DNA from: an uncultured Ruminococcus sp.
GTDB taxonomy: Bacteria; Bacillota; Clostridia; Oscillospirales; Acutalibacteraceae
Length of the DNA: 64,000 nucleotides
Direction of reading: 5' to 3'
Assembly (NCBI GenBank): GCA_904393835.1
Contig: CAJFNC010000007.1
Location: forward strand, 1-64,000
Shown one piece after another: positions 34,731 through 43,126 of this stretch. A program made the translations under genes and the position numbers. Positions within the stretch are counted from its first letter, which is position 1. Each line of letters starts with the position of its first letter. The notes under the pieces were generated by a model. The model was not told where the DNA came from, ran no database searches, and worked only from the letters and a program-made list of their open reading frames with translations.

Positions 34731-35577
34731 TATTACCTCCGTAAATTTTTTCTGTAACTTTATTTTGAACCGACGGAAAGCCGAGTAAAATCATATTATC
34801 AAGTATTCCTTTAAAATCCTTTATATCAATTAAATTATAAGCCTCATATGCGCGTGCAAGCGACTGATTAAGAACTGCCGTTATATAGTTTACATCAGGC
34901 TTGTCTCCGCTTTTTAAAAAAGGGTTAAAGTTATTATTCTCCATATCCTTTTGTATATCGTCAGCAGCGTCAATTAAATATACCCATCTTCCGATATGGT
35001 AACCAAATTCGTAAAACACACGCTTGTCCGTATCATTTTGGGCTTCAAGTGAAAATATATTCGCCAAAAGATAGGCCGTAGGGTGTGCCGCCTTATCAAC
35101 GGAACAGTCAGAATCATTTTCCGCATCAGCCTGCATTTCCATCATTTCTGAGGCATATCTGTCGATTTTCGGAAATTTTCGTGCCGCTTTTTTATGCCAA
35201 TGTGAGAAAAACGGAATTACCATACGCAAAAGAAATCTTTTGAAAAATCCGTCATCTTTTAAATCATCTTTTAATTTGTAGTATGCGGAAATTATCCAGA
35301 ATGCCGACGCCTTGCTGTAACTGTCTGAGCTGCAATCTGCAAACTTACATTTTTTAAGCGGATTACACGTACACCTGCCGTCACTGAAGCCCGTGCAGGA
35401 ACGTTTGACTGACATAATAAGCATCGCGTAAAAGGTACAGTCATAGCTCAAGCCGAAACGTGTCAAAAAGGAATATTCTTTTCCTATTTGCTTGCACAAA
35501 CCGCAATACACTGCTTTATATGCGTCAAACTCACGCACAAGCAACTCGCTTTTTTGTATCTGTAAATAACCAAACAC
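34723..35577 (-). CDS. DUF5685-like protein with prenyl-synthase-like acidic motifs
   Basis: A 284-residue, mostly helical, cytoplasmic protein starting at GTG. Cysteines C25 and C28 (YCGLCKQIG) and a cluster C61, C69, C71, C77 and C82 suggest a bound metal or Fe-S centre. D104-D105-x2-D108-D109 ([10 protein letters not shown]) and, about 100 residues later, D203/D206/D207/D211 ([12 protein letters not shown] followed by NNNFNPF) are spaced like the two aspartate-rich motifs of squalene/phytoene-type isoprenoid synthases. The family assignment is from memory of its opening and of the second motif; an enzyme activity is inference. It heads a coupled unit with a J-domain protein and a membrane protein. 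Confidence 0.65.
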   Translation of the reverse strand: MFGYLQIQKSELLVREFDAYKAVYCGLCKQIGKEYSFLTRFGLSYDCTFYAMLIMSVKRSCTGFSDGRCTCNPLKKCKFADCSSDSYSKASAFWIISAYYKLKDDLKDDGFFKRFLLRMVIPFFSHWHKKAARKFPKIDRYASEMMEMQADAENDSDCSVDKAAHPTAYLLANIFSLEAQNDTDKRVFYEFGYHIGRWVYLIDAADDIQKDMENNNFNPFLKSGDKPDVNYITAVLNQSLARAYEAYNLIDIKDFKGILDNMILLGFPSVQNKVTEKIYGGNNE

Positions 35578-35726
35578 AAGACTGCCCCTTATGTATAAAA
35601 TCTCATTTTATAATATACTATAATTCCGTCATAATTGCAACATAAATTCGATTATATTTTTATTTTAAGCTTTGACTTTATACAAAATGAAATAAATTAA
35701 TTATATCATCTTATGTTCGTTCGGGC

Positions 35727-35755
35727 TTGAAAAAAACATATATTTATTTTATAAT
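35727..35755 (+). promoter_or_regulatory. Promoter of the HAD phosphatase gene
   Basis: TTGAAA-N17-TATAAT, 31 bases before the start codon. Confidence 0.7.
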
Positions 35756-35786
35756 TAAATAAAATTTCCCCGAAACGAGTTAAATT

Positions 35787-36347
35787 ATGAACGCTTATGA
35801 CTTTGATAAAACAATATATGATGGTGACTCAACTGCCGACTTTTACTTTTTTTGCCTGAAAAGGCACAAAAAAATTATCTGCTGTTTTCCCTCTTTAATT
35901 ATCGCCGCTGTAAAATTCTTTGTGCTTAAAAAAATCAGCAAAACTCAATTTAAGCAAACTATGTACAGATTTCTGAATTACTGCGATATTGAAAATGACT
36001 TAGAAGAATTTTGGAACAAAGCAAAGTATAAAATCAAAGGCTTTTACAAAAAGCAAAAAAAAGACGATGATGTTATTATTTCAGCCTCTCCCGAGTTTTT
36101 GCTTAAACCCATATGTGATGAATTGAGTATAAAGCGCCTGATAGCCTCAAAGGTGGATATGAAAACGGGAATTTATGACGGTTTAAACTGTCACGGTAAA
36201 GAAAAAGTCAGAAGATTCCGTGAATTTTTCGGAAACGCAAAGGTAGATAAATTTTATTCAGACAGTAAAAGTGACACACCCATGGCTGAAATTGCCGAGC
36301 ACGCTTATCTTGTTAATAAAGAAAAAATTACAGAATGGATATTTTAA
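35787..36347 (+). CDS. HAD-IB family phosphatase (SerB-like)
   Basis: A 186-residue HAD hydrolase. Motif I is YDFDKTIYDGDST (nucleophile D5, acid/base D7), motif II VIISASPEFLL, motif III Lys in HGKEKVRRF, motif IV FYSDSKSDTPM. A helical cap of about 60 residues follows motif I. The cap and the ISASPEFL motif place it with the HAD-IB group that includes phosphoserine phosphatase and phospholipid phosphatases. Basic and hydrophobic residues in the cap (FPSLIIAAVKFFVLKK) could touch the membrane. It stands alone with its own promoter and terminator. Confidence 0.85.
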   Translation: MNAYDFDKTIYDGDSTADFYFFCLKRHKKIICCFPSLIIAAVKFFVLKKISKTQFKQTMYRFLNYCDIENDLEEFWNKAKYKIKGFYKKQKKDDDVIISASPEFLLKPICDELSIKRLIASKVDMKTGIYDGLNCHGKEKVRRFREFFGNAKVDKFYSDSKSDTPMAEIAEHAYLVNKEKITEWIF

Positions 36348-36353
36348 AAGTCG

Positions 36354-36385
36354 CGGCACTCTCAAAAGCTGAGAGTGCCGTTTTT
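36354..36385. terminator. Bidirectional terminator between converging genes
   Basis: CGGCACTCTCA and TGAGAGTGCCG pair perfectly around five bases, followed by TTTTT on the plus strand. Confidence 0.9.
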
Positions 36386-36398
36386 GGCTGTGATATAT

Positions 36399-37241
36399 TT
36401 AGTCATCATCATCTTTTTCACAGCAATCGTCATACGGTTTGGGACCTCTGTCACAATTTTCTGCCTTTGGCGGGAAGAAAGAATCCGTAGGAAATTCAAT
36501 TTTACTGAATACTTTGCACGGGTCATCGGTTCTTGATGTACATTCCTTGCGCGGAATGCAGAAATCATATGACGGTATCATAATTTGTACGCGTCTTTGA
36601 AGCTGAGTAATTGTAAATATACCGATAGTGGCTACCGCCTGAACCGATGTAGGACTTACAAGCGGTGAACAGAAATATTTGGTAACACATTCCGGAACAG
36701 CTGTACACGGCAACGTCATACAACCGTTGAAAGATCTAAGCTTTGCAGACAATGCCATCGGGTCTGATATCTGGACTGTTGCCTTAGGTAAACAATTTGA
36801 GCTTGAGCAGGCACACTCATTGTCATCTGTATCACATAATACAGGCTCATCGCTTGAGAACGTCTTTACGCAGCCGTCACTGCCGTATAAAACAGCTCTT
36901 TTGCCGTAAACCGCAAGACCGTTTACTGTAGTTGGGATTGAGCTTGATTTAGTGTAAACATCACAGCTTACTGCAAAATAAAAGGTCATATCAACCGAGT
37001 AAAATCCATGATGAAATGCCACAGGCTCTACACTTACGGCTGTGGTAATAACATTTGCTCTGTTTATTCTGATTGAACAGGCATTCTCTATGGTTGCCTG
37101 ATCATCTTTAGTAAACATAAGCGGTAAATCTCTTAAACAATCCTTGGCGCCGCAGCTGTCATAGATACGCGAAGCGTCTATACAAACTGCGTCACAATCT
37201 GTGTCGTGAGCTTTTGTGTTTTCAAAAGTTACTTCCGACAT
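36399..37241 (-). CDS. Cysteine-rich protein, possible spore coat component
   Basis: A 280-residue protein without signal peptide or membrane helix. It has about 25 cysteines, many in short clusters (CDAVCIDASRIYDSCGAKDC, ECACSSSNC, DCCEK), beta-strand-rich sequence between them and a very acidic end. The opening with DASRIYDSCGAKDCLRDL is one I associate with clostridial proteins of unknown function; such Cys-rich, strand-rich, cytoplasmic-looking proteins are often spore coat or exosporium parts. GGAGG eight bases before the ATG at 37241 sets the start. It stands alone. The coat role is inference. Confidence 0.6.
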   Translation of the reverse strand: MSEVTFENTKAHDTDCDAVCIDASRIYDSCGAKDCLRDLPLMFTKDDQATIENACSIRINRANVITTAVSVEPVAFHHGFYSVDMTFYFAVSCDVYTKSSSIPTTVNGLAVYGKRAVLYGSDGCVKTFSSDEPVLCDTDDNECACSSSNCLPKATVQISDPMALSAKLRSFNGCMTLPCTAVPECVTKYFCSPLVSPTSVQAVATIGIFTITQLQRRVQIMIPSYDFCIPRKECTSRTDDPCKVFSKIEFPTDSFFPPKAENCDRGPKPYDDCCEKDDDD

Positions 37242-37337
37242 AAAAATAACCTCCATAATTGTATTTAACAGGCTTTTTACGGCACTGTAACAATACCATT
37301 TTATGGAGGTTTTTTAATTTAGTTACTTATATATTAC

Positions 37338-38522
37338 TCAGGCTTGATATTTTTTCAGATATTTTTTTAATAAGCTGTAAATATATACCGGTTCGGAATT
37401 TTTATCATTCGTAAAAGAAATAAATATTTCCGACTTATCCTTTTTATAATTGAGAACGGTTGAGTAGCTTCCATACACGCCGTACTGACAAACCTTGATG
37501 CCCGAAACATAGAAACCTAATGCGTAATTATTTTTATAAGGTGTAAACATTAAATCTATTGACTCTTTACTGACTATCTCTTCACCCAAAAAAGCGTCAA
37601 TCCACTTGAGAATGTCCGATACGCTTGAAATCATTCCGAGTGACGAATACCCTACGCCGTTATACAACAATTTTTCCTCAGCATCATTTAAACCGATGCT
37701 TACTGCAATTTTATCGTCAAAAACAAAATTGGTAGAACCCATCGCTACAGGATTGAAAATGTTTTGTTTCATAAACTTTTCGTAAGATATGCCGCTGACT
37801 TTTTCAATAATATCGCCGAGTAAGTAGTAATTGCTGTCGGAATAATAAAACTCGGTATCAGGAGATGCTTGTAAATCCTGATTTAATATCCAATCAAGAA
37901 TAACCTTTTTATTTTGCTTTGAGGTATTTTTTTCGGATATTTTATCTTCAAGTTCAGAGCAAAGATAAATATTCGTATCGCTGGTATTGTATCGCACTAC
38001 ATAATTTTTCAAACCGGCTGTCATATTAAGCAAATTTCTTACAGTAATTTTATAAGCGTATTTATATGACGGATAAAACTTTGTAAGGTCGTCGCTTAGT
38101 GAAAGCTTTCCCTGTTCACACAACATCATAATTGCTGCGGAAGTAAACTGCTTAGTAATTGACCCTGTAAAATATCTTGTATTGACAGAATTACTTTTGT
38201 GCTCTGTAATATTCTCCATACCCGAGGTATTAAAATATTCAAAGTCGTTTCCGATTTTATAATACGTAGTTCCGTTATATTTTTTGTCTGATATAATTTT
38301 ATCAAAATCTGAAGTTATTGTGTTTGTTTTCTGCTTTATAAGGACATATGAGTATTTATCGTCAACAACGTTACCGTTTGTTGATATGGAAACTTTTTTA
38401 TCAGGCGATGTAGTTTCCGTGCTGCTCGAAACATCTGACGTTTTAACAGCGCACGAGCTTGCAGAAAAAACTACGATGACCGATAATAAAACACTTATCG
38501 AAATTTTAAATGATTTAACCAA
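37338..38522 (-). CDS. Serine beta-lactamase-like hydrolase, lipoprotein
   Basis: A 394-residue exported protein. The signal ends in VVFSASSC, a lipobox with the Cys to be lipidated. The hydrolase domain (about 55-390) has the S-x-x-K motif as TGSITKQFTSAA and the Y-x-N motif as EFYYSDSNYYLLGD. These belong to the class C beta-lactamase/DD-peptidase superfamily (PF00144), whose members also include esterases and D-aminopeptidases, so the substrate is open. The start is TTG at 38522 behind AGGAGTGA. It follows the helicase gene by 12 bases, probably by read-through. Confidence 0.85.
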   Translation of the reverse strand: MVKSFKISISVLLSVIVVFSASSCAVKTSDVSSSTETTSPDKKVSISTNGNVVDDKYSYVLIKQKTNTITSDFDKIISDKKYNGTTYYKIGNDFEYFNTSGMENITEHKSNSVNTRYFTGSITKQFTSAAIMMLCEQGKLSLSDDLTKFYPSYKYAYKITVRNLLNMTAGLKNYVVRYNTSDTNIYLCSELEDKISEKNTSKQNKKVILDWILNQDLQASPDTEFYYSDSNYYLLGDIIEKVSGISYEKFMKQNIFNPVAMGSTNFVFDDKIAVSIGLNDAEEKLLYNGVGYSSLGMISSVSDILKWIDAFLGEEIVSKESIDLMFTPYKNNYALGFYVSGIKVCQYGVYGSYSTVLNYKKDKSEIFISFTNDKNSEPVYIYSLLKKYLKKYQA

Positions 38523-38534
38523 AATAAATCACTC

Positions 38535-40769
38535 CTAAATTTTCTCCATCTTACTGAAATTAGCCATTAAAACTTTAGTTCCGGCCTTATCAAACGCTAT
38601 TTCAAGCATTTTATCGTTACCCATTTGTTCTACTTTCATAATCATACCCTTGCCGAACACCTTGTGAAGTACGCAATCTCCGACGTTATATACGACATTC
38701 GCTGCCGATGCAGGTTTTGTATATGCTGCACCAAACGTTGATTTCTTTTTATAAGGCGTACCAATCGAAATTTTGGATGCAGAGCTTACGTTACTTGTTG
38801 ACTGAGAAGCAAAACTATGCCTGTCGCCTGTAAACTCAATAAGATTTTCCGGGATTTCATTTATAAACCTTGACGCCTTGTTATGTGTAGTTGAACCGAA
38901 CAGCATTCTTGAGCGAGTTTTTGTAAGATACAATTTTTCTTTTGCTCTTGTTATACCTACATATGCAAGTCTGCGCTCCTCGTTGAGCTCTTCCGGATTC
39001 ATCATAGACGCTATTGACGGAAAAATGCTGTCTTCCATACCCGCTATGAAAACAACGGGAAACTCAAGCCCCTTTGCGCTGTGCATAGTCATCATTACAA
39101 CGGTATCTGCTTCGGAATCATAGTTATCAATATCTGTCTGAAGTGAAATTTCTTCAAGGAATGCTGACAGCGTCGCATCTTCACCGTAATCCTCTTCAAA
39201 TTTAATTATATTTGAAGACAGTTCCTCAATATTTTCAATTCTGACATCAGGGTTTTCTTTCTCGGTTCTGAGGTAATTTTCATAATCAGTATGTTCAATT
39301 ACCAGATTATATAATTCCGCCAAGGAATAATCCCCACTCTGTTCTGCGTCAATAAGACCGTCAATAAGACTTACAAATTCTTTCAGTTTTGAAGCCGCGC
39401 GTGAAAGCTGCGGATAATCCTCGGCGTTACTTATAACCGAATATATGCTTTCTCCGATGCCGGCCGCTATATCGGCTGCATGAGAAACGGTTGTTGCGCC
39501 TATACCTCGCTTGGGAACATTAATAATACGGGAAATACGAACATCATCGTGCGGATTATTGATTACCTGTAAATACGCAACCATATCACGGATTTCTTCA
39601 CGGTCATAGAATCTGTGACCGCCTATTAAGCGGTGCGGAATACCGCTTCGTGACAGAGCCTGCTCAATTGCATTAGACTGGGCATTCATACGGTACAAAA
39701 CAGCATAATCGGAAAATTTGCGTCCTTCTGCTACACCGTCAAGTATGGTCTTTGCAATAAAAGAAGCCTCTTCCCTTTCGGTATCACTTGTATGTACTTC
39801 TATTTTATCACCAACCGCATTTTCTGTCCATAAAGTTTTGCCTTTTCTCATTGTATTATTTGAAATAACTTCATTTGCGGCATTAAGGATATTCTGTGTG
39901 CTTCGGTAATTCTGCTCAAGTCTTATTATTTTAGCGCCTTTGAAAGTATTCTCAAACGAAAGAATATTTTCAATGGTAGCTCCTCTAAACTTATAAATAC
40001 TCTGGTCGTCATCACCAACGACACATATATTACCGTATTTTTTCGCAAGCATACTTATAAATTTATACTGAACTCGGTTTGTATCCTGATACTCGTCAAC
40101 CATTATATATTTAAACTGATTCTGATAATATTCAAGAATTTCAGGGCACTGTTCAAAAAGCAGAACGGTGTTGCTGAGCATATCATCAAAATCCATAGCG
40201 TCTGCCGTTTTTAAGCGCGTCTGGTACAGATCATAAGCCTTTGCAATTGAAGCCTTACGATTGTCGTATTCAGCTTCTTTGAGCATATCTTGAGGAGTCT
40301 GCATCTTATCTTTGGCTTTTGAAATTTCGGAAAGAACAGACTTTGCCGGCAATATTTTTTCATCAATATTAAGCTGTTTTAATATGTCTTTGATAAGTTT
40401 TTTCTGGTCATCTGTACCATAGACCGTAAAATGACTTGAATAGCCTATTCTGTCACCATAACGTCTTAATATTCTGGCGCAGGTTGAGTGGAACGTTGCA
40501 GCCCAAATATCCGCACCGCCATCGGGGACAGCGTTACAAATACGTTCTTTAAGCTCTCCGGCAGCCTTATTTGTAAAAGTAATGGCGAGTATCTGCCATG
40601 GTTTACAAAGCCCGCTGCGCAGGATATAAGAAATTCTGTTAACAAGTACAGTTGTTTTTCCCGAACCTGCGCCTGCAAGAATGAGCAGGGGTCCTTCAGT
40701 TGTAAACACAGCCTGCTGCTGCATATTATTCATATGAGAATAGTCTTTTTTTATATCATTATCTATCAT
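38535..40769 (-). CDS. pcrA: UvrD/PcrA-type DNA helicase
   Basis: A superfamily 1 3'-5' helicase, about 744 residues. Seen: Q motif MNNMQQQAV, Walker A LAGAGSGKTTVLVNRI, motif II MVDEYQDTN, motif III VVGDDDQSIYKFRGA, motif V MTMHSAKGLEFPVVF and motif VI RLAYVGITRAKEKLYL. The C-terminal end (VGDCVLHKVFGKGMIMKVE) is the small Tudor-like domain by which PcrA contacts RNA polymerase. It acts in repair and in removing recombinase or polymerase. The start at 40769 (MIDNDIKKDY) is set by AAGGCGGG. Upstream is a DUF4358 lipoprotein, downstream the serine hydrolase. Confidence 0.95.
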   Translation of the reverse strand: MIDNDIKKDYSHMNNMQQQAVFTTEGPLLILAGAGSGKTTVLVNRISYILRSGLCKPWQILAITFTNKAAGELKERICNAVPDGGADIWAATFHSTCARILRRYGDRIGYSSHFTVYGTDDQKKLIKDILKQLNIDEKILPAKSVLSEISKAKDKMQTPQDMLKEAEYDNRKASIAKAYDLYQTRLKTADAMDFDDMLSNTVLLFEQCPEILEYYQNQFKYIMVDEYQDTNRVQYKFISMLAKKYGNICVVGDDDQSIYKFRGATIENILSFENTFKGAKIIRLEQNYRSTQNILNAANEVISNNTMRKGKTLWTENAVGDKIEVHTSDTEREEASFIAKTILDGVAEGRKFSDYAVLYRMNAQSNAIEQALSRSGIPHRLIGGHRFYDREEIRDMVAYLQVINNPHDDVRISRIINVPKRGIGATTVSHAADIAAGIGESIYSVISNAEDYPQLSRAASKLKEFVSLIDGLIDAEQSGDYSLAELYNLVIEHTDYENYLRTEKENPDVRIENIEELSSNIIKFEEDYGEDATLSAFLEEISLQTDIDNYDSEADTVVMMTMHSAKGLEFPVVFIAGMEDSIFPSIASMMNPEELNEERRLAYVGITRAKEKLYLTKTRSRMLFGSTTHNKASRFINEIPENLIEFTGDRHSFASQSTSNVSSASKISIGTPYKKKSTFGAAYTKPASAANVVYNVGDCVLHKVFGKGMIMKVEQMGNDKMLEIAFDKAGTKVLMANFSKMEKI

Positions 40770-40831
40770 GGTATTTCCCGCCTTTTTCACACAAAAGAAA
40801 CGGGCGAACAATTGTCCGCCCATTATTTATA

Positions 40832-41290
40832 TTATTTTACGTATTCGTAGTAGACCTCAAGCATATCCGGACCTTTTTCATTTACAATCATACTTACAAA
40901 GTTTCCGTCCTTTGTAACCTTACACTTTTCAATAAGAGAAAGCTTATCAGGGGTATATGAAGAATACTGACTTATTATTGAATTGTAACGAGTTGTAAGC
41001 GCAGACTCAACTCTGTCAGCAGCAGCTGAGTCAACAGCCTCAATCATTACTATTTCTACCGGAGCATCGTTATTACTGTCAATTTCAGCAGCAAATTGTT
41101 TTACATCATCAGTATTTATATTGTAATATGTGTTTAAATCATCAGCTGATTCAAGTTGCTTGAGTGAAAGACTGAAATCCGAGTTGATTTTTGTCATTAC
41201 ATCTGACAAATCAACGCTTTTACCTGAACATCCCGCAAGTACTGCACATAACATAACTACAGCCAAAACAGCTGAAATAACCTTTTTCAT
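40832..41290 (-). CDS. DUF4358 lipoprotein
   Basis: About 152 residues. The signal segment ends at VLAGCSGKS with the lipidated Cys around residue 21. The rest is a small alpha/beta domain with YYNINTDDVKQFAAEI, APVEIVMIEAVD and ALTTRYNSIISQYSSYTPD, the pattern of DUF4358, a clostridial surface lipoprotein family of unknown function. The ATG at 41290 (MKKVISAVL) is favoured over upstream codons because the signal then has normal length. The helicase gene follows after 62 bases. Confidence 0.75.
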   Translation of the reverse strand: MKKVISAVLAVVMLCAVLAGCSGKSVDLSDVMTKINSDFSLSLKQLESADDLNTYYNINTDDVKQFAAEIDSNNDAPVEIVMIEAVDSAAADRVESALTTRYNSIISQYSSYTPDKLSLIEKCKVTKDGNFVSMIVNEKGPDMLEVYYEYVK

Positions 41291-41331
41291 AACATAACCC
41301 CATTTCATTTTACATACTATATAGTTGATAA

Positions 41332-41365
41332 AAAACAAACGCCGAGCTCTCATGAGTTCGGCGTT
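41332..41365 (-). terminator. Terminator after tRNA-Pro
   Basis: AACGCCGAACTC and GAGCTCGGCGTT pair around a short loop with TTTGTTTTTT behind on the minus strand. It starts five bases past the tRNA. Confidence 0.85.
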
Positions 41366-41369
41366 CGCA

Positions 41370-41446
41370 TGGTCGAGGTGACAAGATTCGAACTTGCGAC
41401 CCCATCGTCCCGAACGATGTGCGCTACCAAACTGCGCTACACCTCG
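41370..41446 (-). tRNA. tRNA-Pro (anticodon CGG)
   Basis: A full cloverleaf: acceptor CGAGGTG/CACCTCG, D arm with AGCGCAGTTTGGTAGCGC, anticodon stem CATCG/CGATG around loop TTCGGGA with anticodon CGG and G37 as usual for proline, T arm with GTTCGAATC. CCA is encoded. It reads CCG codons. Confidence 0.95.
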
Positions 41447-41451
41447 TAGTT

Positions 41452-41481
41452 AAAAACAGCCCCGAAAATAATTCGGGGCTA
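41452..41481 (-). terminator. Terminator-like hairpin between the two tRNA genes
   Basis: AGCCCCGAA and TTCGGGGCT pair around TTATT, followed by GTTTTT on the minus strand. It fills nearly the whole 37-base gap between tRNA-Gln and tRNA-Pro. Confidence 0.7.
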
Positions 41482-41483
41482 TG

Positions 41484-41557
41484 TGGCTGTGGAATAGGGA
41501 TTCGAACCCCAACAAACAGAGTCAGAGTCTGTCGTGCTACCGTTACACTATTCCACA
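41484..41557 (-). tRNA. tRNA-Gln (anticodon CTG)
   Basis: A full cloverleaf: acceptor TGTGGAA/TTCCACA, T8-A9, D arm GTGTAACGGTAGCAC, anticodon stem ACAGA/TCTGT around loop CTCTGAC with anticodon CTG, T arm GGGGTTCGAATCCC, discriminator G and encoded CCA. It reads CAG codons. Confidence 0.95.
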
Positions 41558-41591
41558 AGATTTAATTGCTACCGAACGTGCAACAGTAGTT

Positions 41592-41620
41592 ATTATAGAG
41601 TATAAAATGTAAATTGTCAA
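41592..41620 (-). promoter_or_regulatory. Consensus promoter of the tRNA genes
   Basis: Leftward TTGACA-N17-TATAAT, perfect in both hexamers, about 35 bases before tRNA-Gln. Confidence 0.9.
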
Positions 41621-41660
41621 GACTTTTTTCAAAAAAATTTAAAAAATTTTTTCATAAATA

Positions 41661-41699
41661 TTCCAAAGGGGATTACAACACCGTATAATCCCCTTTTGT
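41661..41699. terminator. Terminator of the dnaD-corC unit
   Basis: AAAGGGGATTA and TAATCCCCTTTT pair around an eight-base loop, 33 bases past the stop of the CorC-like gene. The T tail is modest on both strands. Confidence 0.65.
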
Positions 41700-41731
41700 C
41701 AATAATCTATGCAATATTCAGCGTATTAATT

Positions 41732-43108
41732 TTAGTTCTGAGTTTTATCTTGATTTTGCTCTTCATCTTGATTCTCATCAATTTTTATAGGATTGATTGA
41801 AAGTTTTACTTTCTCAATATGTTTATCTTCTACCTTTAAAATATCAAAATCAAAATTTTTGTATGTCACTTTAGCAGTTTCGCCGTCATCCAAAACCCTG
41901 CCAAGTTTATCAAGCAAAAATCCGGAAATGGTATCGTAGTCATCATTTTCAACATTAAGAGAAAATTTATCCTCCAATTCATCAAGCGGAGCAAGTCCGT
42001 CGAGCAAATAATGTGTGTCGTCAATTTTTATAATATCGGGAGTATCAATTTTATCATATTCGTCCGCTATATCGCCGGTTATTTCCTCGACTAGATCTTC
42101 CATTGTCACAATGCCCGAAAAGCCGCCGTATTCATCAAGCAAAAGCGCAATGTGCTGGTGTGTTTTCTGCATTTCCTTAAACAATTTATCAATTTTATGG
42201 GTTTCAAGTACAAAATACGGCTTACGCAGTATTTTTCTAATATTTACATCGTTATAATTATAGTTATGATTATAAGCTTCGATAACGAAGTCTTTTATGT
42301 TAAGAATACCGATAATGTTATCAACAGTATCTTCATATACCGGGATTCTCGAATAATGCATTTTCATAAGCTCATCAATATATTTTTCGGCAGGAGAATT
42401 GACATCAATACAAAATACATCTGTACGAGGAGTCATAATTTCATCCGCTTCAATATCGTCAAACTCAAAAAGATTATTAATCATTTCTGTTTCGGTTTCG
42501 TTAAACACACCGTTTTCACGCCCGCTGTTTACAACAGAACGAATTTCTTCACGCGAAAGCGACTCTTCCACATTGTCATCTTTCATGCCAAATAAGCGTA
42601 AAATAATCTTTGTTGATACAGAAAGTATTTTGATAAAAGGAGAAAGGAGCTTGCTTATTACAAGGATAGGTCTTGCACAGAACATACTGAATTTTTCGGC
42701 ATTTTGCAATGCCATTCTCTTGGGCACAAGCTCACCGAATATCAGCGTTATAAATGAAAGCAACACCGTGATTACAATCATTGCAATTGTCTGCGCATAA
42801 GGAACCGAAAGTTGCTCAAGCGCGTTTCCCAAAAGCTTTGAAATACCTGTTGCCGCGCTTGCGGAGTTGAAAAAACCCGCAAGAGTAATTGCAACCTGAA
42901 TTGTTGATAAAAATGCCGTAGGCTCATCAATAAGATTTTCAACTAAGGCAGCTTTTTTGTTGCCCGATTGTGAAAGGTTTTTCAGTTTTGTCTTGTTTAC
43001 CGATACAATTGCCATTTCACTTGCCGCAAAATAAGCATTAACTAATGTAAGTAAAACAATAATCAAAAGTTGAAAAATAATAGATGAAGTCTGCGAGTCA
43101 CTGTCCAT
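41732..43108 (-). CDS. CNNM/CorC (HlyC) family membrane protein with CBS pair
   Basis: A 458-residue protein. A CNNM (DUF21) domain with four hydrophobic segments covers about 1-195 (AYFAASEMAIVSVNKTKLKN, FGELVPKRMALQNAEK); a CBS pair about 210-335 (MTPRTDVFCIDVNSPAEKYI, HIALLLDEYGGFSGIVTMED) binds nucleotide; a CorC_HlyC domain about 345-440 closes it. Members take part in Mg2+ or Na+/Mg2+ export and homeostasis; the hemolysin name is historical. GGAGGAAATT precedes the ATG. It follows the helicase loader gene by 18 bases. Confidence 0.92.
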   Translation of the reverse strand: MDSDSQTSSIIFQLLIIVLLTLVNAYFAASEMAIVSVNKTKLKNLSQSGNKKAALVENLIDEPTAFLSTIQVAITLAGFFNSASAATGISKLLGNALEQLSVPYAQTIAMIVITVLLSFITLIFGELVPKRMALQNAEKFSMFCARPILVISKLLSPFIKILSVSTKIILRLFGMKDDNVEESLSREEIRSVVNSGRENGVFNETETEMINNLFEFDDIEADEIMTPRTDVFCIDVNSPAEKYIDELMKMHYSRIPVYEDTVDNIIGILNIKDFVIEAYNHNYNYNDVNIRKILRKPYFVLETHKIDKLFKEMQKTHQHIALLLDEYGGFSGIVTMEDLVEEITGDIADEYDKIDTPDIIKIDDTHYLLDGLAPLDELEDKFSLNVENDDYDTISGFLLDKLGRVLDDGETAKVTYKNFDFDILKVEDKHIEKVKLSINPIKIDENQDEEQNQDKTQN

Positions 43109-43126
43109 AATTTCCTCCGTAAATAA

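Noticed and set aside
38284..38538. Rightward open frame of 84 codons
   Set aside because: It is antisense to the signal peptide region of the serine hydrolase and lacks a ribosome binding site.
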